Of a DNA stretch of 64,000 bases, positions 55,616 through 64,000 are shown piece by piece; positions within the stretch are counted from its first letter, which is position 1, and every line of letters starts with the position of its first letter. The notes under the pieces were generated by a model, which was given only the letters and a program-made list of their open reading frames with translations, had not been told where the DNA came from and searched no databases. The DNA is taken from the NCBI GenBank assembly GCA_951812925.1, contig OX638372.1:73053407-73117406 (forward strand). Reading direction: 5' to 3'. Position numbers and translations under genes: made by a program. Source of the stretch: Calliopum simillimum (Eukaryota > Arthropoda > Insecta > Diptera > Lauxaniidae).

Positions 55616-56092
55616 TATTCGGGGGGACGAGCGTACGCGAAAGCTCAAGTAGCTGAATTAGCGTACGCGAAAAAAGCTTTCGGAAAATTTGCGTACGCAA
55701 AATCCAGTGAAGTTCTTTCCGCCGGGGAGCTTGATTACGCATGATTAATTTAGTGTTGCAGCGCACGCTAAAAAATGTTGCGTACGCTGCGCGCAATTTG
55801 GCTAACAAATTATGTGTTGGATATATTATAGACTGATCAGCGGCCAAAGGCCGCCGTGAAGCCAGTGTTGGATTTTCGGGAGTTTTAAATGTAAAATTAC
55901 TGTTGTAGTAGTTGAACTGCACTTCCCAATATGCACTACAGCGTACGCAACATTTCGCGCACGCTAAATTAATCATGCGTAACGAAGCTGCCCCGGGGGA
56001 AAAAACTTCACTGGATTTCGCTTACGCAAGTTTTCCAAAAGCTTTTTTCGCGTACGCTAATTCAGCTTTCGCGTACGCTTGTCCCCCGAATA
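55616..56092. mobile_element. GCGTACGC-rich fold-back element
   Basis: 477 bp. Arms of about 190 bp start TATTCGGGGGGACGAGCG and end CGCTTGTCCCCCGAATA. The octamer GCGTACGC, itself a palindrome, or a one-base variant occurs about ten times, in mirrored positions in the two arms. The centre carries GTTGGATTTTCGGGAGTTTT, also found in the 56941-58805 element. It has no coding capacity. Confidence 0.85.
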
Positions 56093-56573
56093 GACAGACT
56101 CAAAAATAAACTCCCATTAGACAGAACGAAACATTGGACCCAAAAGGAAAATAATGATCTGTAGGGGAGGGGGGGTGCTAGTGTGGACTGGGAGCTAGTG
56201 TGGACAAATTCAAATTCTCGCGCCGTTTTGAATTTTTTGTATCTGTTTAATATTTTTCAAGTTGGTATTTGCACTCTGCATCACCAAAAAAAAAAATTCA
56301 TTTGTTAACAGTTCAGCTTTCCATGATAACGTGACCGAACGTGTTTTACGCAGCAAAAAGTAATTTTTTTGTTTTTTCGTAATTTCAGTGATACTTTTAA
56401 ACTAATTATCCTTCTGCTGTAGTGTTAATAGATAATCAAACTTTCAACTAGTGTTTATTGAAATCATTGAAATTATTTTTGATGAACTTCACCGTAAGAT
56501 TAAAAAAAATTATTTTTGTTTAAAAAAACAGGAAGGGGCTAGTGTGGACAACTGAAATGGGGCTAGTGTGGAC

Positions 56574-59052
56574 ATGTCCGCAACAGCTGAAATGACTCCA
56601 GAAATCGTCAGACCATTTCTAAAAGCCGGTCCAAGAAAGTATCAAATTCGACAAAAACGTGGAAAGTCATCAATTGTTACCGAAACACCTGACAAGACAA
56701 TTGAAGAAACGCTTAAAAGAAAAAATGCACCTCCCAAAAATATTCGCTTTAACAAACAAATTAAAAAAAAAATATAAAATTCATCGCGATAGCGATGTTC
56801 CCAATGAGAATATATTGGAATCAGAGGAAGAGCCTGGACTTGATGAAATCGGTGACGACAGTAAGGAACCACCTCTTTTAATTGTCCAAGATGTTTTGAA
56901 AGAGAACGATATGGTTTTGGTTCAACTTAAGGCTTAAATACAGTTTAGCCTCCAATCGAAATTGATTATATACCAAATATTTTCTTATTTGCTTTTAAAA
57001 TCTAAGAATAAATATGGAATCTAAAAGTGTCGTTCGGATCTGGTTTTGGAGATATAGACATCGGAAGTTGCGGATATAGCTTTTCTAAAAATCTATATAA
57101 GTTAAAAACGGCTTCATTGATTTCCAAAATATGGTTGTCATATGAAAGGTAACTTAACAAGCCACAATATAGATCTAAAAATTTTTTGGAATCTGGCTCG
57201 TAGTTTTCGAGATATTACGACTTTTCTGAAATTTGGACTGATTTTTTTTTTTTTTAAAACCGTTATTTTTCCAAAAAATCCGTTATTACTGTACAATTTT
57301 ATTAACATATTTATAAAGCTCAATTCATCTCCTTTAAAATTATATAACACTTTAATAAAAATTTTTGATATTAACCCTTTATAACGGAAAAAATTAAAAA
57401 TCATTTCGATGAATTTTGAGAAGTATTTTACATTTTTTTTATATGATGTGTTCTCTTTGACAATATGAGCAGTAAAACATATTTTAAATGTTTATATTTA
57501 TACTATATCACGCATTGGTTTACAAATTTGGACCATTAGACCATTGGACATATAAATAAAAAATTAAAATAAGCAAAAGCGTTTTATTGATAAACCCCTA
57601 CTCTTATGTAAAATTACTGTGGCTAGCAAGCTAGGTGTTGGATTTTTGGGAGTTTTAAATCCGCAGGCCGCCCACTTACCTCTACTCTTATGTAAAATTA
57701 CTGTGGCTAGCGAAGCCTGTGTTTGATATACTATAAGATATAATCGATTAAAATTCATTTTAATGTTCATATTGCCAAAGAGAACACATCATATCAAAAA
57801 AATTTAAAAAACTTTCCAAAATTCATTAAAATGATTTTAAACTTCTTCGGTTATAATGGATTAATATCAAAAATGTTTGTTTTAATTTTATATCATTTTA
57901 AAGGGGATGAATTACGCTTTATAAATATGTTAATAAAACTGTAGGTTAATAACGGATTTTTTGGAAAAAAAACCGTTTTTTTTTTTTTAAATCGGTCCAA
58001 ATTTCAGAAAATGAGAAATATCTCGAAAACTACAATCCAGATTTCAATAATTTCTGAATCAATATTGTAGCTTATTAAATTACCTTTCATATGACACCCG
58101 GCCGCAGGCCGCAACTCAGGATTTAAAACTCCCAAAAATCCAACACCTAGCTTGCTAGCCACAGTAATTTTACATAAGAGTAGGGGTTTATCAATAAAAC
58201 GCTTTTGCTTATTTTAACTTTTTATTTATATGTCCAATGGTCCAAATTTGTAAACCAATGCTTGATATAGTATAAATATAAACATTTAAAATATGTTTTA
58301 CTGCTCATATTGTCAAAGAGAACACATCATATCAAAAAAATGTAAAAAACTTCTCAAAATTCATCAAAATGATTTTTAATTTTTTCCGTTATAAAGGGTT
58401 AATATCAAAAATTTTTATTAAAGTGTTATATCATTTTAAAGGAGATGAATTGAGCTTTATAAATATGTTAATAAAATTCTACAGTAATAACGGATTTTTT
58501 GGAAAAATGACGGTTTTTTAAAAAAAAATCAGTCCAAATTTCAGAACAGTCGTAATATCTCGAAAACTAAGAGTCAGATTCCAAAAAACTTTAGATCTAT
58601 ATTGTAGCTTGTTAAGTTACCTTTCATATGACACCCATATTTTAGAAATCAATGTAGCCGTTTTCAACTTATATAGATTTTTATATGTCTATATCTCCGA
58701 AACCAGATCCGAGCGACACTTTTAGATTCCATATTTATTCTTAGATTTTAAAAACACATAAGAAAATATTTGGTTTATAATCAATTTCAATTGGAGGCTA
58801 AACTGTATCTGTTCCCAACTTAAATTTAATATTAGCCAAATTGTCACGATCCACGGTTCGCAAGATTTCTACATTAGGTTTCTAAAAAGAAAGAACGACA
58901 GATTAACGTATCCCGACTTACTGGATGCCAGCGAAATTCACCGAAATGAAATAGTGGCAAAGCTGCCACAACCACAAAAACTGTCGGAAGCATCTCGATC
59001 AGCAAGTTATATGAAGTTTGATATAAATTTATCCAAATACAACATGGGATAG
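56574..59052 (+). pseudogene. C-terminal fragment of pogo/Tigger transposase
   Basis: 56574-56777 reads MTPEIVRPFLKAGPRKYQIR and GKSSIVTETPDKTIEE, matching the conserved RPFPKAxPRK..GKSxIxTDTP segment downstream of the DDE domain in insect Tigger-like proteins. After a frame change it reads GDDSKEPPLLIVQDV and NDMVLVQLKA, the start of the last domain, and is cut at 56937. Beyond the palindrome, 58850-59052 continues FYIRFLKRKNDRLTYPDLLD, EIVAKLPQPQKLSEASRSAS and FDINLSKYNMG then stop. The DDE catalytic part is absent. Families were recalled, not searched. Confidence 0.72.
56941..58805. mobile_element. Large palindromic element inside the pogo-like copy
   Basis: The ends CAGTTTAGCCTCCAATCGAA and its mirror (..AATTGGAGGCTAAACTG) are flanked by TA (56939-56940; 58806-58807). 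The arms 56941-57660 and 58106-58805 mirror each other. A further, more diverged inverted partial copy lies at 57768-58100. Shared marker CCTACTCTTATGTAAAATTA occurs at 57597, 57682 and mirrored at 58170. The insertion splits the transposase C-terminal domain in two. Confidence 0.87.
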
Positions 59053-59301
59053 AAGTTAATTTTATTTCTTGTATTGTTATTTATATTACATCATTATTGC
59101 CTTAAATAAATATATGTTTGAACTCCTTCTTTACGTTTTTGTATCAATTATCAAGTTTCTAATGGTGTCCACACTAGCCCCAAGCAAAATCAATGGTTGT
59201 CCACACTAGCCCCGTATAAGGGGCTAGTATTTACATATATAATTTTGTAATTATATAAAAATTGTCCACACTAGCCCCCGTACCCCTCCCCCCCTCCCCT
59301 A

Positions 59302-59774
59302 TAACCTTATCTCTGCTGATCGATCGGTTTTTTCCGCCTTGAGCGTGTTGAAATCAATTTTTGTGTATTTTTTTTTTCTACTTATTCTGAACATGAGCTG
59401 AGCCTACGTTCGAAAATTGATGATATTCTTATAACTTTTCAAGGCGAGGTGTATATGCAGGGCCCTCAAGGAAATGTTATTTGAAAAATTTGGCCCGCAT
59501 GCTGAAAAGATTGGTTTAGCATAGGTACATGCAGATAACATTTTCGCAATTGCTTCTGGCATTCCGAACACTGCAAACAATCTTTTAAATAATTTGGTCA
59601 AAGCGAAACATCAGTATGCAGAACGTTATCGTCTGCTATACCGAAACTTTCATAGAATTCTAATTCTACATAATAAAAACTAAAAAAAAAACCGATGCTG
59701 GGATTATACTCAATGTAAGCTTGTGGTAAACATGCATGCAGATGCCGCGTAAAAGTAAATATATTTTAATTTAC
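59302..59774. other. Intron start region of CMTR1
   Basis: Last part of the intron next to exon 1. It contains a plus-strand peptide-like stretch described separately and otherwise no elements. The donor GTAAAT is at 59774-59769. Confidence 0.4.
59471..59685 (+). pseudogene. Possible coding remnant of unknown origin
   Basis: The plus strand reads EMLFEKFGPHAEKIGLA, a TAG, then VHADNIFAIASGIPNTANNL, LNNLVKAKHQYAERYRLLYR, ending in NKN and a stop. The composition (no low complexity, balanced residues over 70 codons with one stop) looks like a decayed protein-coding segment rather than random AT-rich DNA. I do not recognise the family. It lies antisense inside the CMTR1 intron. It could be a captured exon or transposon remnant. 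Confidence 0.3.
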
Positions 59775-60429
59775 CTGCACAAATATCTGCAAAATACAGT
59801 AGCTCATCTTCTGCAACCATGGGGTTTCCAAATTGATCACGTGGGTTAGTAAACATAAAATCACACAAGTAGTCAATATTTGCCATTTTCACAGCAGCTC
59901 TGTTAAGAAATATAGAGCTTCTTATTGTTTCAAAGGGGTTTGATCGCGAACGAGCCCTTCTCATATCACTTCCATTTAGCTCGTTGAAAACAGATTTCGA
60001 TTCAAGAATATTAAATAGTATTTCTGGTTCACAGAATGCAGTCTCATCATCTATTGAATCTTTCTTGGTACCTAGGCGGAACCATTCGTGCATATCTTCA
60101 TTGTTCAGCGTACAGTCAGGACTTTTTAACCAAGATATAGGTTCTGGAATCAATATTTCCTCACACTGTGGATCCCATATCTGCGGAGAGTTCAAGAGTA
60201 GCTTGAGCTCTAACCCAAAACCTCTTCTTCCTTCCTGATGGAACGCTTCAACAGGTTCTAGCCGACCTTGACCTTGCTTTCCGAGTCCTTTATCAGCTTC
60301 ATATCCCATTTTACACATCATTTGCATTGCTTTGTTGGAATAGCTTTTGCACCATTCCGATTTGATTTTTTTCGGTGGTGGCTCACAAGATTCTCCATCT
60401 GAAGCTGAAGACATTTCCTCTTTTTCCAT
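59775..60429 (-). CDS. CMTR1: CMTR1 cap 2'-O-methyltransferase, first coding exon
   Basis: Starts at ATG 60429 (MEKEEMSSASDGESCEPPPK). It encodes residues 1-218 plus the first base of codon 219. A basic nuclear localisation stretch PPPKKIKSE (17-25) is followed by a G-patch (33-73: KAMQMMCKMGYEADKGLGKQ..GFG), known in this family to bind the helicase DHX15. After a linker comes the start of the methyltransferase, with N176-R-A-A-V-K181, the first catalytic Lys of the K-D-K-E tetrad. The exon ends ELLYFADICAG at the donor GCAG/GTAAAT. Reading past it gives only 20 unrelated residues before a stop. Upstream 5' UTR is AT-rich; a TTTACTGTAG acceptor-like sequence about 40 nt before the ATG might end a 5' UTR intron. 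Confidence 0.95.
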
Positions 60430-61320
60430 ATATATACCAAGGATTTAATATTCACTTTAATCTACAGTAAACACATAATAAGAATTAATCCTAACGTTCA
60501 GAATGACCTGTATGCTTGAAAAAAGATTTCATATGCCCAAAAAATTGTATTCGCAAGCTCATATTCTTCAATATCTTCTAAACAATTCCAGTAGCTTATT
60601 TTGTTTGGGTCAGCGCGCAATAGGCGAATGTAATACCCTATTTGATGAGTTCAGATTTAATTGGCATCACCAATTTTGCCGTCAAAAAAAATTTGAACGG
60701 ATTTGATGGTGCGAACTCACACGACGGAGGGAAATGAAAGCACTACTTCCCTCCGCTTGCCTAAAAATTTGACGTGCCCGTGCCCGTCGTGTGAGTTCGC
60801 ACATAGTGAAAACGCTTCGTGAAATAATTCGTCAAAAACTTTGAAGAAAATCAATAATTTTTGACTTTTCGCTGATTTGACGAGTGATTTGATGAGTTAT
60901 TTGAAAATGTGAACGCAAATATATTTTTCGGCATGCGTATTTTCATTTCAAAAAAAGAATTCAACGAGTGGACATCGCTCGGATGATGAAAGTTAAAAAG
61001 AATATGATTTTTTTTTTATATTTTAAGCAAGGTTGTGGTTGAAAGAAAGCTTATATAATTTAATCCAATTTTAAAAAACTTCTAAACCAATCGTAATTTT
61101 AGATGCAGCTATTGAAGAATTTTATATATAAAAGTAAATTTTTTTCTAAAATAGTAAAAAAATAATTTTTAGCTGTCTTTCCAATGGATAGAATAATTTA
61201 TTTCTGAAATAAAATTTAATTTATGGTAATTTCACTACATTTTAATAATTAGTTTCGTAGTTTTTCATCGACGCTTCAGTTTTCATAGCAAGAATTCACC
61301 CGCTATTGCGATGTTACCTC
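60430..61320. other. CMTR1 5' flank, with hairpin
   Basis: Should hold the CMTR1 5' UTR and promoter (minus strand), but no clear TATA or initiator can be fixed. A 67-codon plus-strand frame at 60503-60706 (MTCMLEKRFHMPKKLYSQAH) is unassigned. The inverted repeat at 60709-60802 lies about 280 bp upstream of the start codon. Confidence 0.4.
60709..60802. repeat. Nested hairpin upstream of CMTR1
   Basis: GTGCGAACTCACACGACGG is mirrored perfectly by CCGTCGTGTGAGTTCGCAC at 60784-60802. Inside it a second stem GGAGGGAA / TTCCCTCC has a 13-nt loop. A related, more diverged phrase (GGTTCACACGACAGAC..GTAGGCAAACGGAGGGA) is at 63807-63870, so this is likely a small dispersed element. Confidence 0.7.
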
Positions 61321-61334
61321 ATAGGCGTAGAGCC

Positions 61335-63088
61335 CCTTTTCCATTATCTGTAGCCATCAATATGTCATACAGAGTTTGTGTTAACATGTTCAATAAACCG
61401 TCATGTAGCCATCAAACTGGTCATCAATATGTTATACCGAGTTTGTGTTTACATGTTCAATAAACCGTCAATATTTAGTGTTGCTTTGTACGCCAAAAAG
61501 GAAACAAATCAACAACAACAATTTGTCATTTCCAAACCCACTTTAACACCAAAAAAATGGGCTTTGGCCATTTATTAAATTTTTTTTTTTTTTGTAATCT
61601 TTTTTTTATATTAAAAATAGGAGTCTTTGATAAAAATAATAACAATAAGGTTTCAGTAAATTGATTTTGTCCCAGTCATAAAATTAAAAAGTTCTCTTCA
61701 AGCTTCAAAGCTTCAGTAAAAACCAAAATCATTAAACTATCCGTTTTTGTGTAAAAACAAATCACATTTGCAAGCCATTTTATTTCCGCACGATGTGCAC
61801 TCGTTGAAATCTTTTCGTGACTGACTAATGTCGTTTTCCATTGGGCAAAAAAAGCAATCTTTTTTTGATCTAGATCAAAATCTATTACAATTTGCGTTCC
61901 ATTGGGAAATCTAGAGCAAAATTTTTTGATCTCAGATCAATTTTTTCAAATCTAGATTTTTTTTCAGATTTCATTTGCTCGCACTCACACTATTACAAGC
62001 ATGTAGGGCAACTGTCATGATTTGGCAATTTGAAAATATTTATTATTTTCGTAAAAGTCAACCCACATTTCAAACATTATTTAAATTCAACATTAATGCT
62101 TTTATTTTCAAATTGGAAATGAAATTGGTGTTAGCAATTGATGTCTTCGACTGCCAAAATAATTCTTCATGTCCTGGTTTTTCCAGAAATGACAAAACAA
62201 CGTTAAAGAACAAAAAATCAATCATGGGAAAATACGGGTACTCAACGACGCACACAATGTTGGGATAGATAGCTGTGCAGAAGACAGGTTGCGAATGGCG
62301 CTCAACAAAAACTCGCCGAAAATACAGCAGCTGCTACTCGAATTGAAGGACAAACGGTCCAATTTTGTACAATGGCTTTTAGGTATCTGGCCCACATCTT
62401 TCTTTCATTACTATCCGCAGAAGGAAACAAGGCGCATGTTAAATCAGAGTAAAACTGGGAAATAGTAATGTAAAATCAAATTGAAAAGACAAACCAACAA
62501 CGTATACTTCGTTGGGCAAAGTATTGAGTGATTTCGATTATGATTTAAGTACGAAACATATACACTTATCATTAATGAAGCATTTCATTTTTATTTTCAT
62601 CCTTAAAAATAAAATACAAGTTAATGTGAACAGAGCTTTTTATTTATTTTTGTTTATTTTTAATTTTCGAATTACACACGTCAAATAAATTGACGATGCA
62701 CTACTACAACCTTGGTTGTTACTACAAATGTCAAAACATTTGTACCCGTCATCCGCCCCAGCAAAAGCAAAACGCTTGCTCTGTTTGCTTGTTCCATTCG
62801 ACCAGAAAAATTTTTGATCTGAGAGCAAAATCTAGATTTCCCAATGGAAAACGACATAAAAGTGTACTGAAAATTTTTCATTGCATTACACAGTCAACCT
62901 ACCCATCAGTAAAGTCATCAATACAGTAGAAAGTCAAAAAATTTTGTTTTTCGGCAAACTGATTGTCAATGTAGATTGATGAGTGTTTACATTATCAGTT
63001 CCTTATCAATCTGCATAAATTCTCAGATTGATGAAAAAAAAGTGAACTTGGCATCACTTAATATTGACGGCTACACTGATAATGTAAA
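61335..63088. mobile_element. Older inverted-repeat element hosting a second one
   Basis: ATTATCTGTAGCCATCAATAT (about 61338) and CCGTCAATATTTAGTG (about 61466) are mirrored by CACTTAATATTGACGGCTAC and ACTGATAATGT at 63054-63087. 61350-61475 is a tandem duplication of about 80 bp with CATGTTCAATAAACCGTCA. The centre is occupied by the 61829-62856 element. Borders are uncertain. Confidence 0.45.
61829..62856. mobile_element. PIF/Harbinger-like non-autonomous element
   Basis: The ends TGTCGTTTTCCATTGGG and CCCAATGGAAAACGACA are perfect mirrors, flanked by the trinucleotide TAA (61826-61828; 62857-62859), the typical TWA target of PIF/Harbinger. Subterminal AAATCTAGA / TTTGATCT repeats occur in both ends. 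A short plus frame at about 62294-62462 (MALNKNSPKIQQLLLELKDK) is unassigned. No DDE transposase is present. Confidence 0.8.
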
Positions 63089-64000
63089 AAGGCCTTACAA
63101 AGCAAAACTGTTAGTTGAAGAGTGATTTGATGAAGTGTACACCCAATGGCCCTAATGTTGATCATGCACTAACCAGGACAGTTTTTCATATAAAAATTTT
63201 TCTACTTGAATGGAAAAGATTAGCTAGACTTTCTATTATATAAAATATTTTTCGGTCAAGCGCGACATCAAGTTCGTTTCCTAAGTCTTTCGCGCAGAGT
63301 GGAGGAGCTTCACGAAACAAATATCAATAAAATTCAATCAAAACAAAGTAATAATTTGTTTCTTATAAAGGATGGATTTGGAACTAAATAGAGGAAGAGT
63401 TATGTGGAAGTTGGCGAGCAAAGCGAGCAGGGTGCACTGCAGAGCCCTCGAATTTTCAAAAAATCAGTTAGTTTTACCCAAAAAATCGTCAGGTAGCAAA
63501 GCCAAATTGAAAAATCCTAGAGAAATTATGATTTTTTTGTTTTCCAATACGTTCCTTAGAAAGTGCTTAATAAAATACTGAAAACTGTCGTCTAAAACAC
63601 AGCTAATGTAAACAAATAAAAAATTTCTAATTTATTGTGATTTGGTAAACTTCAAACTAATTGTCAGCCAAATAACAGAGCTTTCGATCATGGTTAAGGC
63701 ATAAACGGTGATGATTAGTTTTCTTATTTCATCTAGTTAACTATGCAAGTATGAATGTGGTACAATACTATAGTGGTGTTCTCTCTTGGTTGCGAAATAC
63801 AGGTAGAACTGGTTCACACGACAGACTTAATTGTCGGGCGATGGTACTTTTTGTAGGCAAACGGAGGGACCGCTTCCCATAAAACTCCAACTTTCATTTT
63901 GCTTAGGTCTGCTGTCGCCAAAAATGACGATATCCATGTGGTGAGTAAAAATATGGCAAAATTAATGGAAATGTATCCCATCTCTTAATATCGGACCACC
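62860..64000. other. Right flank, repeats but no gene
   Basis: 63257-63430 is a diverged single copy of the CGCAGAGTGGA / GGTTGGCGAGCAAAGCGAGC repeat seen at 34935-35205. 63800-63900 holds the GTTCACACGAC-type sequence related to 60709-60802. No convincing coding region is seen to the window end. Confidence 0.4.

Larger units (their letters stand above)
56164..59299 (+). mobile_element. Pogo-like element with GGGGCTAGTGTGGAC motif
   Basis: The ends GGGGAGGGGGGGTGCTAGTG and ..CCCCTCCCCCCCTCCCC are mirrored and flanked by TA (56162-56163; 59300-59301). The motif GCTAGTGTGGAC or its complement appears twice near each terminus and again at about 56537, 56559 and 59160-59210. It encodes the C-terminal part of a pogo/Tigger-type transposase, interrupted by a palindromic element (56941-58805). 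Without that insert the length is about 1.27 kb, an internally deleted copy. Confidence 0.88.
19486..59774 (-). other. Giant 40.3-kb intron of CMTR1
   Basis: Donor GCAG/GTAAAT at 59775/59774 and acceptor TATTATTAG/GTCC at 19486/19485. Joining the exons gives GCA G/GT CCT GGA, restoring Ala-Gly-Pro-Gly of the SAM motif with no frame loss. Total coding length becomes 2367 nt (788 residues plus stop). The intron contains nested mobile elements on both strands and no other convincing host gene. An assembly artefact cannot be excluded from sequence alone, but the exact splice consensus argues for a real intron. Confidence 0.9.

Overview
The window is AT-rich insect DNA, most likely from a higher fly (Diptera). 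The evidence is a fly-like cap methyltransferase gene (CMTR1 family), a decayed short-chain dehydrogenase gene, and a dense fly-type transposon load. It includes the AGGGTATA-ended, CAGCCAGCCAGACAGACGGAC-type dispersed repeat common in fly genomes (recalled, not searched). No rRNA, tRNA, CRISPR array or bacterial gene was seen.

The one gene that looks functional is CMTR1, on the minus strand. Its first coding exon (59775..60429; NLS, G-patch, start of the methyltransferase fold) and last coding exon (17774..19485; catalytic core, guanylyltransferase-like region, stop) are about 40.3 kb apart. The junction lies inside one glycine codon of the SAM-binding motif FADICAG/GPGGFSEY. Canonical GT and AG flank it, and the spliced frame is uninterrupted for 788 codons. 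Nearly everything from 19.5 to 59.8 kb is therefore one giant intron filled with nested mobile elements.

Layout. 1-2.5 kb: tail of a jockey-type LINE, a small MITE and a decayed SDR (DHRS7-like) gene. 3.1-6.6 kb: gag and start of pol of a truncated Ty3/gypsy element (minus). 7.2-8.85 kb: a hAT element with perfect 8-bp target duplication. 11-16.2 kb: an old palindrome split by an insertion that contains a near-intact Tc1-like element and a 1.73-kb solo LTR packed with tandem repeats. 16.9-17.6 kb: another palindrome just beyond the 3' end of CMTR1. Inside the intron: a maT-type (DD37D) element with one nonsense codon; a ruined gypsy pol interrupted by a palindromic Tc1 derivative; three copies of a 3-bp-TSD MITE; a 1.5-kb near-perfect palindrome; a tandem duplication of a fly dispersed repeat; an I-like LINE interrupted by three different DNA transposons; an element with a CACAAACGTGGCA array; a CR1/jockey-type LINE (minus) with a PHD-finger ORF1; a GCGTACGC-rich foldback; and a pogo-like element with a palindrome inside it. 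60.4-64 kb: CMTR1 upstream sequence, a hairpin, and a probable PIF/Harbinger-like element nested in an older inverted repeat.

The most unusual property is the number of long inverted repeats (at least ten, arms from tens to about 650 bp). Two are Tc1 derivatives built as mirror-image dimers: one of two transposase C-terminal halves, the other of two N-terminal halves. Seven or more palindromes lie inside the CMTR1 intron, so the pre-mRNA should contain many long hairpins. Boundaries and target duplications are read directly from the sequence. Family names rest on recognised protein motifs. Functional consequences are inference.
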